Assembly: GCF_030272615.1 (NCBI RefSeq)
Contig: NC_081406.1
Coordinates: forward strand, 230,632,896 to 230,696,895
Source: Cryptomeria japonica
Lineage: Eukaryota; Streptophyta; Pinopsida; Cupressales; Cupressaceae
Direction: 5' to 3'
Length of the DNA: 64,000 nucleotides
The position numbers and the translations under genes are program-made. Positions 1-10,756 of the stretch are shown in pieces. How positions within the stretch are numbered: the first letter of the stretch is position 1; the number at the start of each line of letters is the position of its first letter. The notes below the pieces were generated by a model. It saw nothing but the letters and a program-made list of their open reading frames with translations. It was not told where the DNA came from and ran no database searches.

Positions 1-954
1 AGTGTTTATACGTGGAAAAACCAAATGGGAAAAACCACGGTGAGATGGGACTAACAAGTTAACTATCTGCAGTAATAGGTAACTAACCGATTAAGGTCTA
101 CAAAAGTGCTATGCTAGGAGTGAATCCTGTTAAATATCCCAAAGCACTGTTAGGAGCTATACCCTGTTAAAGGTAGTACCCTATTAGGAGTAACCTTAGT
201 AGAGGATTTCAGAATCCAAACTAATGGGTCACCTTGTTAAAGGATTTGTACAATGAAGCTTGTTAGAGCTTACCCAGTTAGGAGATTTGACTATTGTAGT
301 GATTAGAAAACAATAGGTGGTGTGATCTAGAAGTAGCACAACTTTCTTGAATAGATCCTTTTCTGTGCACTCAAAATTGCATCACCAACATATTCTGCAA
401 TGCCTTCAATAACTTAACACTTCTATCTCGCATCATATCATCTCATATCATGACCTTAAAATAGTTAATCATAATGTCATTATATAGACATTTAGATTTC
501 ATCTCGGCTTTAGAAATTATATCAAAATTTCCTAGGTGAAGTGTATCTGGACAATCAACCATAACTCATAACAAATTACCGCCAATTTTTTTTGGTTAGG
601 GTAACTCATCACGACTGGTGATAACTCATCACACAATCAATGAATACCATTTGGAACACTGATACCAGTTAGAGTTAACCATTTCATCATGTAAACCAAT
701 TGTCCTCCATTGCTTCTTTGATGGTCTCCGTTGAATCTTCAAGTTGGTGTCAAGTTATTCCCTACATATACCGGTTGTCTACATGTACCAGTTGACACTC
801 TCTAAACCATCATAAACTAAACTTCCAATACCGGTTGCAATACAAGTAACTTTAGAAGTAATACCGGTAGACAATGTGAACATATATGTGTGTATACATA
901 TTCCATAAATGACAACATATGAAGTCATTCATTACAATCATCATCAAGCCAACA
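1..954 (-). repeat. Element A 3' LTR, truncated by window edge
   Basis: This repeat aligns along its whole length with 6378-7331. In minus orientation it begins TGTTGGCTTGATG at 954. It contains the box GTGG-AAAACC...GGGAAAAACCAC (11-42) and a run of short degenerate GTTAAAGG/GTTAGGAG repeats (60-300). The two LTR copies differ at scattered single bases and small indels, so the insertion is old. Confidence 0.9.
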
Positions 955-966
955 ATCTCCCCCTTT
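955..966 (-). other. Polypurine tract of element A
   Basis: On the minus strand AAGGGGGAGAT directly precedes the 3' LTR start TGTTGG. This is the normal place for plus-strand DNA priming in LTR retrotransposons. The same AAGGGGGAGA tract occurs next to the LTRs of E and F. Confidence 0.8.
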
Positions 967-1212
967 GGCATTGATGGCAACACTTACAAAATTTTACAAC
1001 TTTAAAATTAAGTGTTCTTACAAAAATTGTACACATATATTTCTACTCCCCCTTAAGAATACATACAAAATTTTCACAACACATACATATTTCTACTCCC
1101 CCTTTGACAACAATGCCAAATTGAAAAGTAAAATACACACACACACACACATGTATATATATAGAAAAATTTGCATCAAATGTTTACATATACAAAAACT
1201 TTAAAGTCTGTA
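967..1212 (-). other. 3' untranslated leader of element A
   Basis: Non-coding sequence lies between the end of ORF2 and the polypurine tract. It includes a short (AC)n run near 1136-1152 and a second pyrimidine block, CTCCCCCTTTGAC, followed by AACAATGCC near 1098-1120. An almost identical block occurs at 60500-60520 in element N, which links the two families. Confidence 0.6.
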
Positions 1213-4200
1213 TTAAGGAGTGTTCAATTCAATTTGCAAGAAAATGTCACTGAAGGTAATATTCATTTGAGAAAAATTATTTTCCCATGTTTCCAGTAAA
1301 GTCTCAGAAATCTCAATGGTTGTCATGATCTGTGCAGAAAATTCTTCCATTGCATCAATTGTACTCATCTTTGGAGTCACCAAAACCACTTCTGCATCCT
1401 TGTATACTCATAAGATGTCCACTTTAGGTCTTAACCAGTTCTTTAGTTCTTTCAAGGATCAGAGTCTCTTGGCCTATTCATAATCATAGACATCTAACCA
1501 ACTTTGCAAATCATACATAGATTTACCAAAAGCTAAGAATGAGTCCTGTAAAGGTATGTAGGAATTACATATCTTTGCCAGTTCCAGTTTTGTCTCTGTT
1601 CGCTTCTTAACTATATCAGCATATAAAAATGAAACATTAGATGTGTAGGCTAGAATTCTACCTCCCGACTCAATAGCTTTTCTCAAAAGATCTTTATTAA
1701 GGGATAAAGAAATTTTCCCTTTATCAATATCTTTCATTATCTGTTCTCCTCTTTTCTTCCTTTAGTTTTTCTCAGCCATAGTTTGAGCTGCTTTCTCAAG
1801 GGACTTGAGTTGGTCAAAAGTATCAACAACCAATTGTCCAAGCTTATCAATAGGAGTTGACAAATTCCCTATAGAAGTCTTCGGTAGAAGACTTGACAAA
1901 ATCTTCACAATAGTTTGGATGGTTTCTGCTTCCTTCTTCTGTTCCTTAAGCCTCTTCTTTTGTGCTCATGTTGTCAACATCTATAGGCCCTTTGATGCCA
2001 AATAAGTCATCATCAGCATCATTTTGTTGCTTGACTAATGCCTTTTCTGGTTCAATAGATTTCTCCTTCTCCGTTTTCTCTCCCTCTTATTATTTGTCCT
2101 TTTCATTTTCAAAGGACTTCTCAGCAACTCTTTCTACAGGTTTCACTTGGGTAGCCCATGAAACCGGTGGGAGTTGTGATTTCACTGGTTGATCATTTAC
2201 CAGTGGGGGTAGAATATCCACACTTGGCCGAGTTACCGGTATATCCACTACATTAACCTGTGAATTAGTATTTACCGGTGGCTGCATATCTGGTTCAATA
2301 ATGTTCCCAGATAGATCAATGGTATCCTGTATTTCATCAACAAAGAACACTGGTTGGGAAGTAGTGTCATCCTTCTTCTTGATAGGATAGACAATATCAG
2401 CTTGTACTATTTCTTCCTCATCTATTGCTGGTCGTACTTTAAGCTATGTTTGCTCATCATTATAAGACTTTGAACGCTTATGCATCCATTGAACGTTTCG
2501 AGCTATTTGATGAGTCTCAACTTCAACAGATTGAGTTTTCCCATTTAGTAACTTCAATCTTATTGCCTTAGAGATAAACTATCCTTTGTAATTATCAAGT
2601 AAGACAACTAATTCATCTCTAGATAATTCAGGAAAATATTGAATAAATACATTATCAATAATATCTTGATCTTTATCAACAACAATTTGCCACTTATTTG
2701 CAAGAATAGAGTACAAACAATAAAAAATAACATCTTTAAAGTCCTAAGGTAATCGATTATATTGACATAAATAGTTGATTACCTATTGAACAATTTGTTC
2801 CTTTTGGTCTTCATCAAATGAATCAAAACATTTCTTGACATTATCAAATCTATTCCTTCCTAATGTTTTCAATGTCTTCTCAAAATAAGTCATAGGTTTG
2901 TAAGATAAGACATTATTAGGAATACTTGCCTTTGGCACTTCTTTTACTGGTTCAGCTGCTTTACCAGTTGCTTTCATTTTCTTGGGTTCCTCCTCCATTT
3001 CAGTATCATCAAATTCTGCTTGAAGAATCTGTTGACGACCTCTTTTCTTTGTTGCAGTATGCTTCGTAGCAGTTACTTTGGGTACTTGTTCCTTTTTTAC
3101 TTAGACACTTCATGTCACTCTTGTATTAGTAGGTACAAAATATGTTGAAGGTGCTTTCTCAACCTTCTTCTTTCCTTTAATATTACTGGGTTGAGCACTA
3201 CTGGTTTCAGCTTTTGTAGTTTTTTCGTCAACAACATCCAATCTTTTCTTCTTCCTGTTCACTGGAGATGCCAACAGGGTATTGGCATAACCAATCAATA
3301 AGTCATAACTGACTTCATAGCTCATATCTTCCATTTCATCTTCTCTTGGTTCAATAGCTTCCATCAGACAAAAAACAATGGTGACTGTGAAAATGATGTT
3401 CTTAGCAAAGTTTTTTACCACATCCTCAGGTAGCCTTACCCTCACACTCATTTTCTTCTTAAATTCATTGAAGTACTTGTTCATTGTAGTAGAGAAAGTG
3501 TTCTTAATAACCTTAATGTTGTTCTTGATTTGAGCAGTTACAGGTAGGTCTTTAGACCATTCAATTTCACCAATTTCCGGTAGGAAATTCTGAAAGTAAA
3601 AGAATAAACCAATCAATAACTGACCAAATTTAAATTTCTAACTATTGTCCTTCTTAATTGACTGTAGATTCAATATCAATTGACTCCTTATGGCTTCACA
3701 TAGGTCATAATCTGCGTTCTTAGCAATCATTTTATAGGCTGTATGCACTGCTATAGATGGCACACTATTCATTCTGCTGGAATAGAATATCCTGTAGCCT
3801 ATAACCATAGTAGCCAGTTTAACCGCTAGGTCCTTAATGTTATTAATAGAAAATGCACGCCCACCAGAGGTAGATGAGGTTAAAGTGGCTACAGTCTCTT
3901 TAGAAATTTGCCTCAGCTTGGGAACTTCACTGGTTGACCAAAAACTAGTCACAACTTGGATAGCTTCCTTGGTTATAGTGTGTGTCCTTTCCAGATACAT
4001 GTTTTCACCATGAACATGACTTAGAATGATTCTTATGTGTTCCTCTTCAAAATCCTCGAGAAAATAAGCTGCATTATGAAAACCCTTCTCATAAACCTTG
4101 ATATACTTGGGTTGGATCTTTTCACTCTTATCACAAAGGGATTTCAATTGAGATTAAACTGATAATGAACCTAAATCTTTGATTTTACAATCAATATAGC

Positions 4201-4339
4201 TAGACAAATCACCTTTTACAATGATACTGTCAAGAACTTGAGATAAAGCATTGTAAGACACTATTCGTTCTGATTCCACAACCTCGATAGGTTCTTATGT
4301 GATCATTAGCCTCTCTACTTGCTTAGTTGATGAAGCCAT
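1213..4339 (-). pseudogene. Element A ORF2: long unassigned protein frame
   Basis: Reading leftward from ATG at 4339, one frame stays open through 4147-3638, 3616-3110, 2998-2783 and 2350-2090, broken by scattered stops (for example 4297, 4156, 3640, 3112). A frame change between about 2090 and 1740 leads into a last piece ending at 1213. The total is about 1040 codons. The N-terminal third looks like a folded alpha-helical domain. The middle is lysine-rich (KKKRLD, KGKKKVEK). Around 2300-2100 it is proline/valine-rich. I see no enzyme motif, no zinc finger and no convincing envelope architecture. I do not recognise the family. It resembles only in position the extra ORFs of some plant LTR elements. 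That the frame is kept over 3 kb argues it once encoded a protein. Confidence 0.6.
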
Positions 4340-4918
4340 TCAGATAAAATTGATTCAAAAAGGGATTTACAAAGAAATACCTTAATTCTTGTGTGTTGCC
4401 TCGGTTATCGGTTAATTACTCAAATGCACACCAGTTCCACCTTCACTAATCTTTGAATCATCTTCAATCACATAGTTCACGACAGAAATTCGTCTAAGAC
4501 TAGCTAGAAAATATCTCTTCGCTTTGCAAGTGCTCAAGAATTCTCTTTTGAATGCATTTGGGGAAAAAATAACATAGTAAAACTTGCTTTTATCCTTTTT
4601 TTTTTACCTACTGCATTAAATGCTCGACTGCTAGGGTTACAAACCCTAATACACCGCTTAATGATGCATACAATATTAACAGGTGTAAAATCAGTTGATA
4701 AACTTTCAAAAAACCGATTGAAAAAAGATATCAAGATTTCACACATAACAACTCAAAAATGCAAGCTCTCTTACCACTCATCTTTCAAGGGGTCCGGAAG
4801 TAGATTTACCGCTATACTCCCCTTAGCCCCATTGAAAGGCTCAATTCACTAGTGTAGGATTCTCCACACTGGGTGAAGGATTAGGTTCTTCTATAGGTAT
4901 ATCATCACTCTTATTTTT
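4340..4918. other. Spacer between ORF1 and ORF2 of element A
   Basis: About 580 bp with stops in all minus frames. I see no promoter, splice site or motif I can defend. ORF1 and ORF2 are in the same register, so the two could once have been one frame or been joined by splicing; this is not demonstrable here. Confidence 0.5.
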
Positions 4919-6133
4919 TCATATTTGGTTCATCTCTTCTTTGGTTTCCTCAACATTTACCTTCTGCTTACCTTTCTGATCTTCAGAATGATTAACTGGT
5001 TTGTTCTTTCTAGATCTACAGAACTTCACCATGTGTCTCGATTTATGACAATGATAGCAGGCCATTCCAGATGATCTCCAGGGTCCTGCATTGCCTCTTC
5101 CTATTCTCCTACAATTCATAGCCACTTGACCATAATTATTACAAATGGTGCAAATGACATTAGTTACCTTTTCCATCTCAAATGGACTAAACTAGTTGAC
5201 ATAGGGTCTCTTCCAGTTCATGTTACCCCGGTTGTCATAGGTTCTCCTCTAGTTATAATTAGGTCTTTGATTCATGTGAGGTACTGGATTATTTGCTGCA
5301 TTTCTGCATTCAACTGATCTATGTCCATACATTTTGCATGTAAAACAATGACTTTGAAATCTCTTAGATACATACCTAGTATTTGCATTTTAGCTTGTAT
5401 TCCCATTCGGCCTGTTTCTACACACATTTGCAGTATGTCCAGGTTTATGACAAACAAAGCAAACATGTTTAAAGACTTTCTTACCGATAGGCTTGTTAGC
5501 CTTAGGAGCAATTTTGTCCTTGTGAATGTTGCTCTTTGTACCAAAAGACGCTCCTTTCTCAAATGTGTCAAAGCCTAGTCTAGAGGTATCACCTTTCATC
5601 CTTTGTGATTGCATCTGCTCATCCAGCATGGTATAACTTTTGTTGAACTTTTCCAACTTTCCATTAGCCTCAGTGAACTCTCTCGTAAGATCTTCATTGT
5701 GTTTTGTAAGAGTCTCTCTTAGGGATGATGCCATTTCAAGATCTAGCTGCAAAGCCTCTTTTTCTTATTTTTCTGCATGCCAATAGTCATGCAAAGTTGC
5801 ATTTTCTTGTTTGATTTTAGCAATACCATGATCTCTTTCTTTGACAAGATCTTCAACTGCCCTCCTAGCTTCCAATTCTTGACTCATGCGAATAGTTAGG
5901 GCTTCTAACTCTCTTCTCATATTTAGCTTTTCACCGTTCAGTTTTTCAACTTCTTCAACTAATGCATCAATGCTAGATTCATCTAAAGAACTATTATCAG
6001 ATATTTCCAATAGTTGTTCAATCAACTCTCTCCTTTTGACTTGTGAAGCTTTAAATCTGACCCTTAGGGTTTCAAGCTCTTCCTTGGTAGCTTCAAGCAC
6101 TCTAGCTATCTCAAAGTAGCTCATATACCCCAT
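4919..6133 (-). pseudogene. Element A ORF1: gag-like, coiled coil plus four CCHC zinc knuckles
   Basis: I chose the ATG at 6133 because it lies 63 bases inside the 5' LTR, as expected for gag. The 404-codon frame keeps one register throughout but has four in-frame stops (codons 123, 248, 295, 314). Residues about 10-160 are charged with leucine spacing typical of a coiled coil (for example EELETLRVRF, EEVEKLNGEKLNM). Four knuckles follow at residues about 225, 263, 328 and 359. Copia gag proteins usually have one knuckle. I do not see the usual copia gag start (FDGxNYxxWK), so this is not simply a truncated copia gag. The likely role was RNA packaging (inference). Confidence 0.75.
5018..5461 (-). 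other. Cluster of four zinc-knuckle motifs in ORF1
   Basis: The motifs follow C-x2-C-x4-H-x4-C spacing. Knuckle 1 is CFVCHKPGHTANVC (5420-5461), 2 is CFTCKMYGHRSVEC (5306-5347), 3 is CTICNNYGQVAMNC (5111-5152; the His is Gln, so metal binding is probably lost), and 4 is CYHCHKSRHMVKFC (5018-5059). Two stops lie between knuckles 2 and 3. The spacers are basic and Asn/Arg-rich. Confidence 0.85.
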
Positions 6134-6182
6134 GGTGGATTTAGGGTTTCCTTCCAAGTGATTAAGCCTTAAATAAGTTAGG

Positions 6183-6195
6183 CTCTAATACCAAT
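6183..6195 (-). other. Primer-binding site of element A
   Basis: On the minus strand ATTGGTATTAGAG follows the LTR end directly. It matches the common plant copia site complementary to the 3' end of initiator tRNA-Met (TGGTATCAGAGC) with one change. Confidence 0.8.
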
Positions 6196-7331
6196 TGATA
6201 TACTTATAAAGCACTGAGAGGGGGGGGGGGGGGGGGGGGGTGAATCAGTGACAACAAAAACAATACTACTTTAAACACTGACCGTTAGTAATACTTAATA
6301 AGTTTACTCAACACTATGCATGCAATCTAAAATGATATTAAAGCATCCGCAATAAGTAAAACATCCACCATAACACAACTATTTATACGTGGAAAACTCA
6401 AATGGAAAAAACTACGGTGAGATGGGACTCACAAGTTAACTATCTGCATTAATAGGTAACTAACTGGTTAAGGTCTACAAAAGTGCTCTGCTAGGAGTGA
6501 ATCCTATTAAAGATCCCAAAGATTTTCTAGGAGCTATACCCTGTTAAAGGTAGTACCCTGTTAGGAGTAACCTCAGTAGAGGATTTTAGAATCCAAACTA
6601 ATGGATCACCTTGTTAAAGGATATGTACAATGAAGCTTGTTAGAGCTTACTCGGTTAGAGGATTTGGCTGTTGTAGTGATAAGAAAACAACAAGTGGTGT
6701 GATCTAGATGTAGCACAACTTGCTTGAATAGATCCTCTTCTACACACTCAAAACTACATCACCAACATATTCTACAATGCCTTCAATAACTTAACACTTC
6801 TATCTTGCATCATATCATCTCATATCATGTCCTTAAAATAGTTCATCATAATTTCATTATATAGACATTTAGACTTCATGTCGGCTTTAGAAATTATATC
6901 ACAATTTCCTAGGTGCAGTGTATCTGGACAATCAACCATAACTCATCACAAATTACCACCAAATTTTTTTGGTTAGGGTAATTCATCATGACTGGTGATA
7001 ACTCATCACACAATCAATGATTACTGGTTGGAACACCGATACTAGTTCGAGTTAACCATTTCAACATGTAAATCAATTGTCCTCCATTGCTTCTTTGATG
7101 GTCTCTGTTGAATCTTCAAGTTGGTGTCAAGTTATTTCCTACATATACTAGTTGTCTACATGTACTGGTTAACACTTTCTAAACCATCATAAACTAAACT
7201 TCCAATACTAATCGCAATACAAGTAACTTTAGAAGTAATACCGGTAGACAATGTGAATATATGTGTGTGTATACATGCTCCATCAATGACAACATATGAA
7301 TTCATTCATTACAATCATCATCAAGCCAACA
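6196..7331 (-). repeat. Element A 5' LTR
   Basis: The 1136-bp repeat begins TGTTGGCTTG at 7331 and ends with TATATCA at 6196 in minus orientation. It borders the primer-binding site at 6195. The conserved GTGG-AAAAC...GGAAAAAACTAC box is at 6389-6419. A 21-base G run (C run in the sense strand) sits about 24 bases from the LTR end. Confidence 0.9.
6220..6240. repeat. 21-base poly-G tract inside LTR
   Basis: An uninterrupted run of 21 G lies between CACTGAGA and TGAATCAG. Every related LTR in the window has a shorter tract in the same place, so it is an expanded version of a conserved feature. Its exact length may be an assembly estimate. Confidence 0.85.
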
Positions 7332-7659
7332 ATAATATAATATAAATCAATGTAATCAAGCAGTTAGACACAAGTAGGACATATATAGAAGATCAATATG
7401 AAGGCGAGGAGGTTCAGAGTTGGCTCACATTGTTGCTTGAGCTCGGATACTATATTTGGGCATGTTTGTAATCGGGCCTATGTGCCGAATCTTGTAAGCT
7501 CGCATGTTGTTAGGCAATTGTATTTTAATTCTTTGATATAATATAAGTTTGATTATGCATTTCCTCCATCACATTGAATTATTTATTTTGTATTTCATTT
7601 GCTGCACGGTTCGGATTGTCCTCTTTGAGGACTTCCTCCTAACCGTGACTGCACCAACA
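7332..7659 (-). repeat. LTR fragment P inserted in element B
   Basis: In minus orientation the segment starts TGTTGGTGCAGTCACGG at 7659, exactly where element B's reading frame stops matching. It runs to 7331, where element A begins. I read it as the first ~330 bp of an LTR whose remainder was cut off or displaced by A. A hairpin (CACGGTT ... GTCCTC-ttt-GAGGAC ... AACCGTG) lies at about 7604-7646. The family is not identified. Confidence 0.5.
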
Positions 7660-8897
7660 CATTTGACCAACACTCAAAATATTATGATTTAATCCTTTAA
7701 CATAAAATATATTGTCAGTATTATGTTTTCCATTAAAACTGATAGAACCAATTCCAACTATATTAGTCGTTTGATCATCTTTGAATCTAACAACACCTCC
7801 ATCATATTTTTCAAGATTTACAAACATAGTCTTGTCACCAATCATATGATTAGAACATCCATTATTAATAATCTATTCATCTTGATCTCTTCTAGCATGA
7901 AAAGAAGATACAACATTTGGTCCTATTTTAGTAACATCTTCCGAAGATTTTTCCTTCACAATTTTGCCAGGGTTAGCAGAATAAGATTCTTTCTTTACCA
8001 CCAAGAACAAACATTCACTATCTTCTTCATAATTATATTCATTTAATTAGAAATATTTGCATCTTCTTTAACATAATAAGCCGTCCTATTAAACTTTCTT
8101 TTGATTTCCTTATTTTTTTTATATTTGCAATTTTGTCAAGACATCTAGAAGCATAATGGCCTATCTTTCCACAACTAAAACATTTAAAGGGAAAATTACG
8201 TTTTTACTTTTTGGTTCATTTCTTCATTCATCTCACAAATTTTACGTCAATCTCATCAAATTTCTCATCTTTCTCTTATTTAGTAGCCTTAAATGTAATT
8301 TTTGTCCTTGCACTAGTAAATCCAAATTCTATCATCTCAAAAGCAAGTAATGACCCATGCAAGTATTCTATAGTATACTTATTTTAATTTTTTGATTCTT
8401 CTATTATTAAAACCTTAGTTCTGTAGAGTTTAGTAAGAGTTCAGAGTACCTTTTTCACAACTTCATCTTCCACCAAGGCCTCTAATCTCATTTACAAGAT
8501 CATCTTTCTTTTGTATGTAGCTAGTTATATTGTCTTCTTCCATCTCCAAGAATTCATATATAGTTTTAGCATTCTGCAACTTAGCTTGCTTGACTATATC
8601 ATCTCCTTCATAAGTCTTTTTTAATTTATTCCAAACATCATGAGAAAATTCCAAAGTTACAACTTTTGTTAATTCAGTCTTAGAAAGAGTACGAAAGATA
8701 GAAAACCTTGCCATTTCATTATCTTCAAATTCCTTGATCTCATCTGGAGTGTTCACCTCTGTTGACGGTTCTATGTAATTTTGTATAACAACCTTCTAAA
8801 CTTCATAACAAAGAGAAATCAGGTAACCTTGCATCTTCAATTTCCAAAAAGAATAGTTGAAGCCATCAAAGATAGGGATTGTCAGTTTGTGCACCAT
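7660..8897 (-). pseudogene. Element B copia gag and start of protease
   Basis: The minus-strand ATG at 8897 opens a copia gag (IFDGFNYSFWK start) and is 56 bases from the LTR. Gag continues at 8756-8463 with the UBN2-type helical region (VWNKLKKTYEGDD). A good knuckle, CFSCGKIGHYASRC, is at 8141-8182. The protease start (CSNHMIGDK) and LNHNILSVGQMC follow near 7845-7660. The DSG active site reads NNG, so the enzyme is dead. Stops and frameshifts occur throughout. The element ends abruptly at 7660 where fragment P is inserted; no integrase or RT of B is present in the window. Confidence 0.75.
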
Positions 8898-8940
8898 CAC
8901 GATCTCCTCAAGCAATTATGCCCTTCCAAGGAACCAAATC

Positions 8941-8952
8941 TTTGATACCAAT
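8941..8952 (-). other. Primer-binding site of element B
   Basis: Minus strand ATTGGTATCAAA directly follows the LTR end. It matches initiator tRNA-Met with one change at its end. Confidence 0.75.
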
Positions 8953-10756
8953 TGTTGAATATTCTTACTCACAAGACAACTGAGAGGAGGGATCAATCAG
9001 TTGTTCATACAACTCTAAAATATTTTCCTTAAATCATATCTACAACAACTTAACATTATCACTTAATTCACAGAAAGATATGAACATGAAGGGTAGAACA
9101 CATCATACACAATGACACACTAGATCTGATGTGGAAACCCTTGTTAAGAGAAAAAACACAGAGAATGTTATTTTCAATATATGAACACTTGTTAGGATGA
9201 CACAAATTAAATCAATTTTTACAAACAAATGCTCACTGCCAAAGGGCTCACTTCTCAAAAGAAAGAAAGAAAGGCTGAGTGTCGAAGGGCTCACTGCCCA
9301 AATGGAGAAGAATAAAAGAGAAAGAATCCACCACCGATACACCTCTGCAACCATAAGATCTGTAGCTACCTTTGGCTCACTACTTCCAATAGCTAACACA
9401 TGAAATTCCACACTGCTCAACACTTTTCACCAACTCAAACAACACTTATCGCCAACTCAAACAATCAAGGAGATATATCATCTTTCATATATGTTCATCG
9501 CATATACATATGCCATGACTCACTTATTTTCCATTATGCATTTCACACACACCACACACCATCATCAATAAATTCTTTTATTTATATCATCCTAACATAT
9601 ACAAAATTTCCCAAGGTTGGCTAAACATCTTAACTAAACACAATTCAAATCAAGTCAGCACTAAACATTCCCGTAGTGGAAAATAATGTTAAAAAGACCA
9701 CAACACATCTTAACTAAGACCATAATAAACATCATACACGTTGTTCAACGATCCATAATCATCAGAGAAATAATGTGAAGTGTAAACACCCGAGGTTAGC
9801 CAAACCTAGAGTAAACACCAACGAACTTTGAAACCATGCCTTCAAAGCCCAAGAACTCGTGCCAAATAAATAGAATGAAGCTAAGGTCATTACCAACTTA
9901 TCTCTAAAACTGCAACACCAAAAACCATAAAGCTTATAAATGCGATCAAATGGGAACATTGTCAAACATCACCACACATTGGTGAACACAAATTTCTTAG
10001 CACAACAATCTGGGGTACCAAATCTTGAATGTAGCATCTCTAAACACTTCTTAATAGCATATCCAAACCACAAGAATAGATGTACAATATAGAAGAAACG
10101 TGGAGCAAATCTCATAGAACAACTACACATGAAACTTAACATCAACTCTACCATCTAGTCACTAATGACAACCAAAGCATGTTAACATCAATGAAAACAC
10201 ATCAACAACTAATTCTGCCCAAACCTGAAACACTAGATGCCAAATATAGCAAACTATTCTTGATCTTAGTGCTTATATATGCCAAATTTAGCCACAAATA
10301 CAAGGTACAATTTTCACACAAAATGAGATCAATCTAATCACGCCATAAGAAAGTAAATGAAGAATTATATAATTTTAGAAAAATAACACCAAAAGATGCC
10401 AGTGAAAAGAATGGAGCTCTAGAAGTTACCAAAATGAGAATCACTACCCCAATGCACAAAAAAATCTTGGAAAAGAAGTTGGATGATTGAGTTATAAGCT
10501 TGTGAAGTTGACTTGCAAAATACAAAAATCCAATGGAGAGGGGGGGGGGGGGATAGGGCTTGACTTGTTTACATCACCTTGATGTCATGATCATACAAGG
10601 TAGCCTACCAAAATATTCCCTCAATATCAAAATCTAATAATATTCCCTTGAAATATTCTTCTACCATTGATAAAGTCTAATAAAAATATTTAGGTGATCG
10701 ATAAGGGGAAGCTTTGTTAGAATTTTTACATATGTGTTGAAATATTGTTGCCAACA
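8953..10756 (-). repeat. Element B LTR (about 1.8 kb)
   Basis: In minus orientation it starts TGTTGGCAACAATATTTC at 10756 and ends TATTCAACA at 8953 beside the primer-binding site. It carries a degenerate GTGGAAACCC...AGAAAAAACAC box at 9130-9163 and ACAACTGAGAGGAGGG near its end. It is longer than the other copia LTRs here (1.1-1.4 kb) and holds a second, misplaced G tract at 10538-10551, so it may contain an old insertion or be two fused LTRs. Short open frames within it are not genes. Confidence 0.6.

Larger units (their letters stand above)
1..7331 (-). mobile_element. Element A: gag-only LTR retrotransposon with an extra ORF, 3' end off window
   Basis: Two ~1-kb direct repeats (1-954 and 6196-7331) flank a 5.2-kb interior. 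On the minus strand the interior has, in order, a primer-binding site next to the 5' LTR, ORF1 (coiled coil plus four CCHC knuckles), ORF2 (long, unassigned) and a polypurine tract next to the 3' LTR. I see no protease DSG, integrase HHCC/DDE, YxDD reverse transcriptase or RNase H motif on either strand. This makes it a non-autonomous element, larger than typical small derivatives because it keeps two long reading frames. About 182 bp of the 3' LTR lie before base 1, so the target duplication cannot be checked. LTR homology to element N suggests an N-like copia supplies the enzymes (inference). Confidence 0.85.

Noticed and set aside
60-300. Regularly spaced short repeats suggesting a CRISPR-like array
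   Set aside because: Units are degenerate, spacers are not unique, they lie in an LTR and recur in the partner LTR; the genome is eukaryotic.
965-1204. 79-codon plus-strand frame
   Set aside because: It sits in element A's 3' leader and includes an (AC)n repeat; low complexity and antisense to the element.
5272-5578. 99-codon minus and 85-codon plus frames over ORF1
   Set aside because: Shadow frames of ORF1, whose own register carries the four knuckles.
10538-10551. G tract taken as a further LTR end
   Set aside because: No TG/CA terminus, primer site or matching partner follows; kept only as an oddity in the B LTR.
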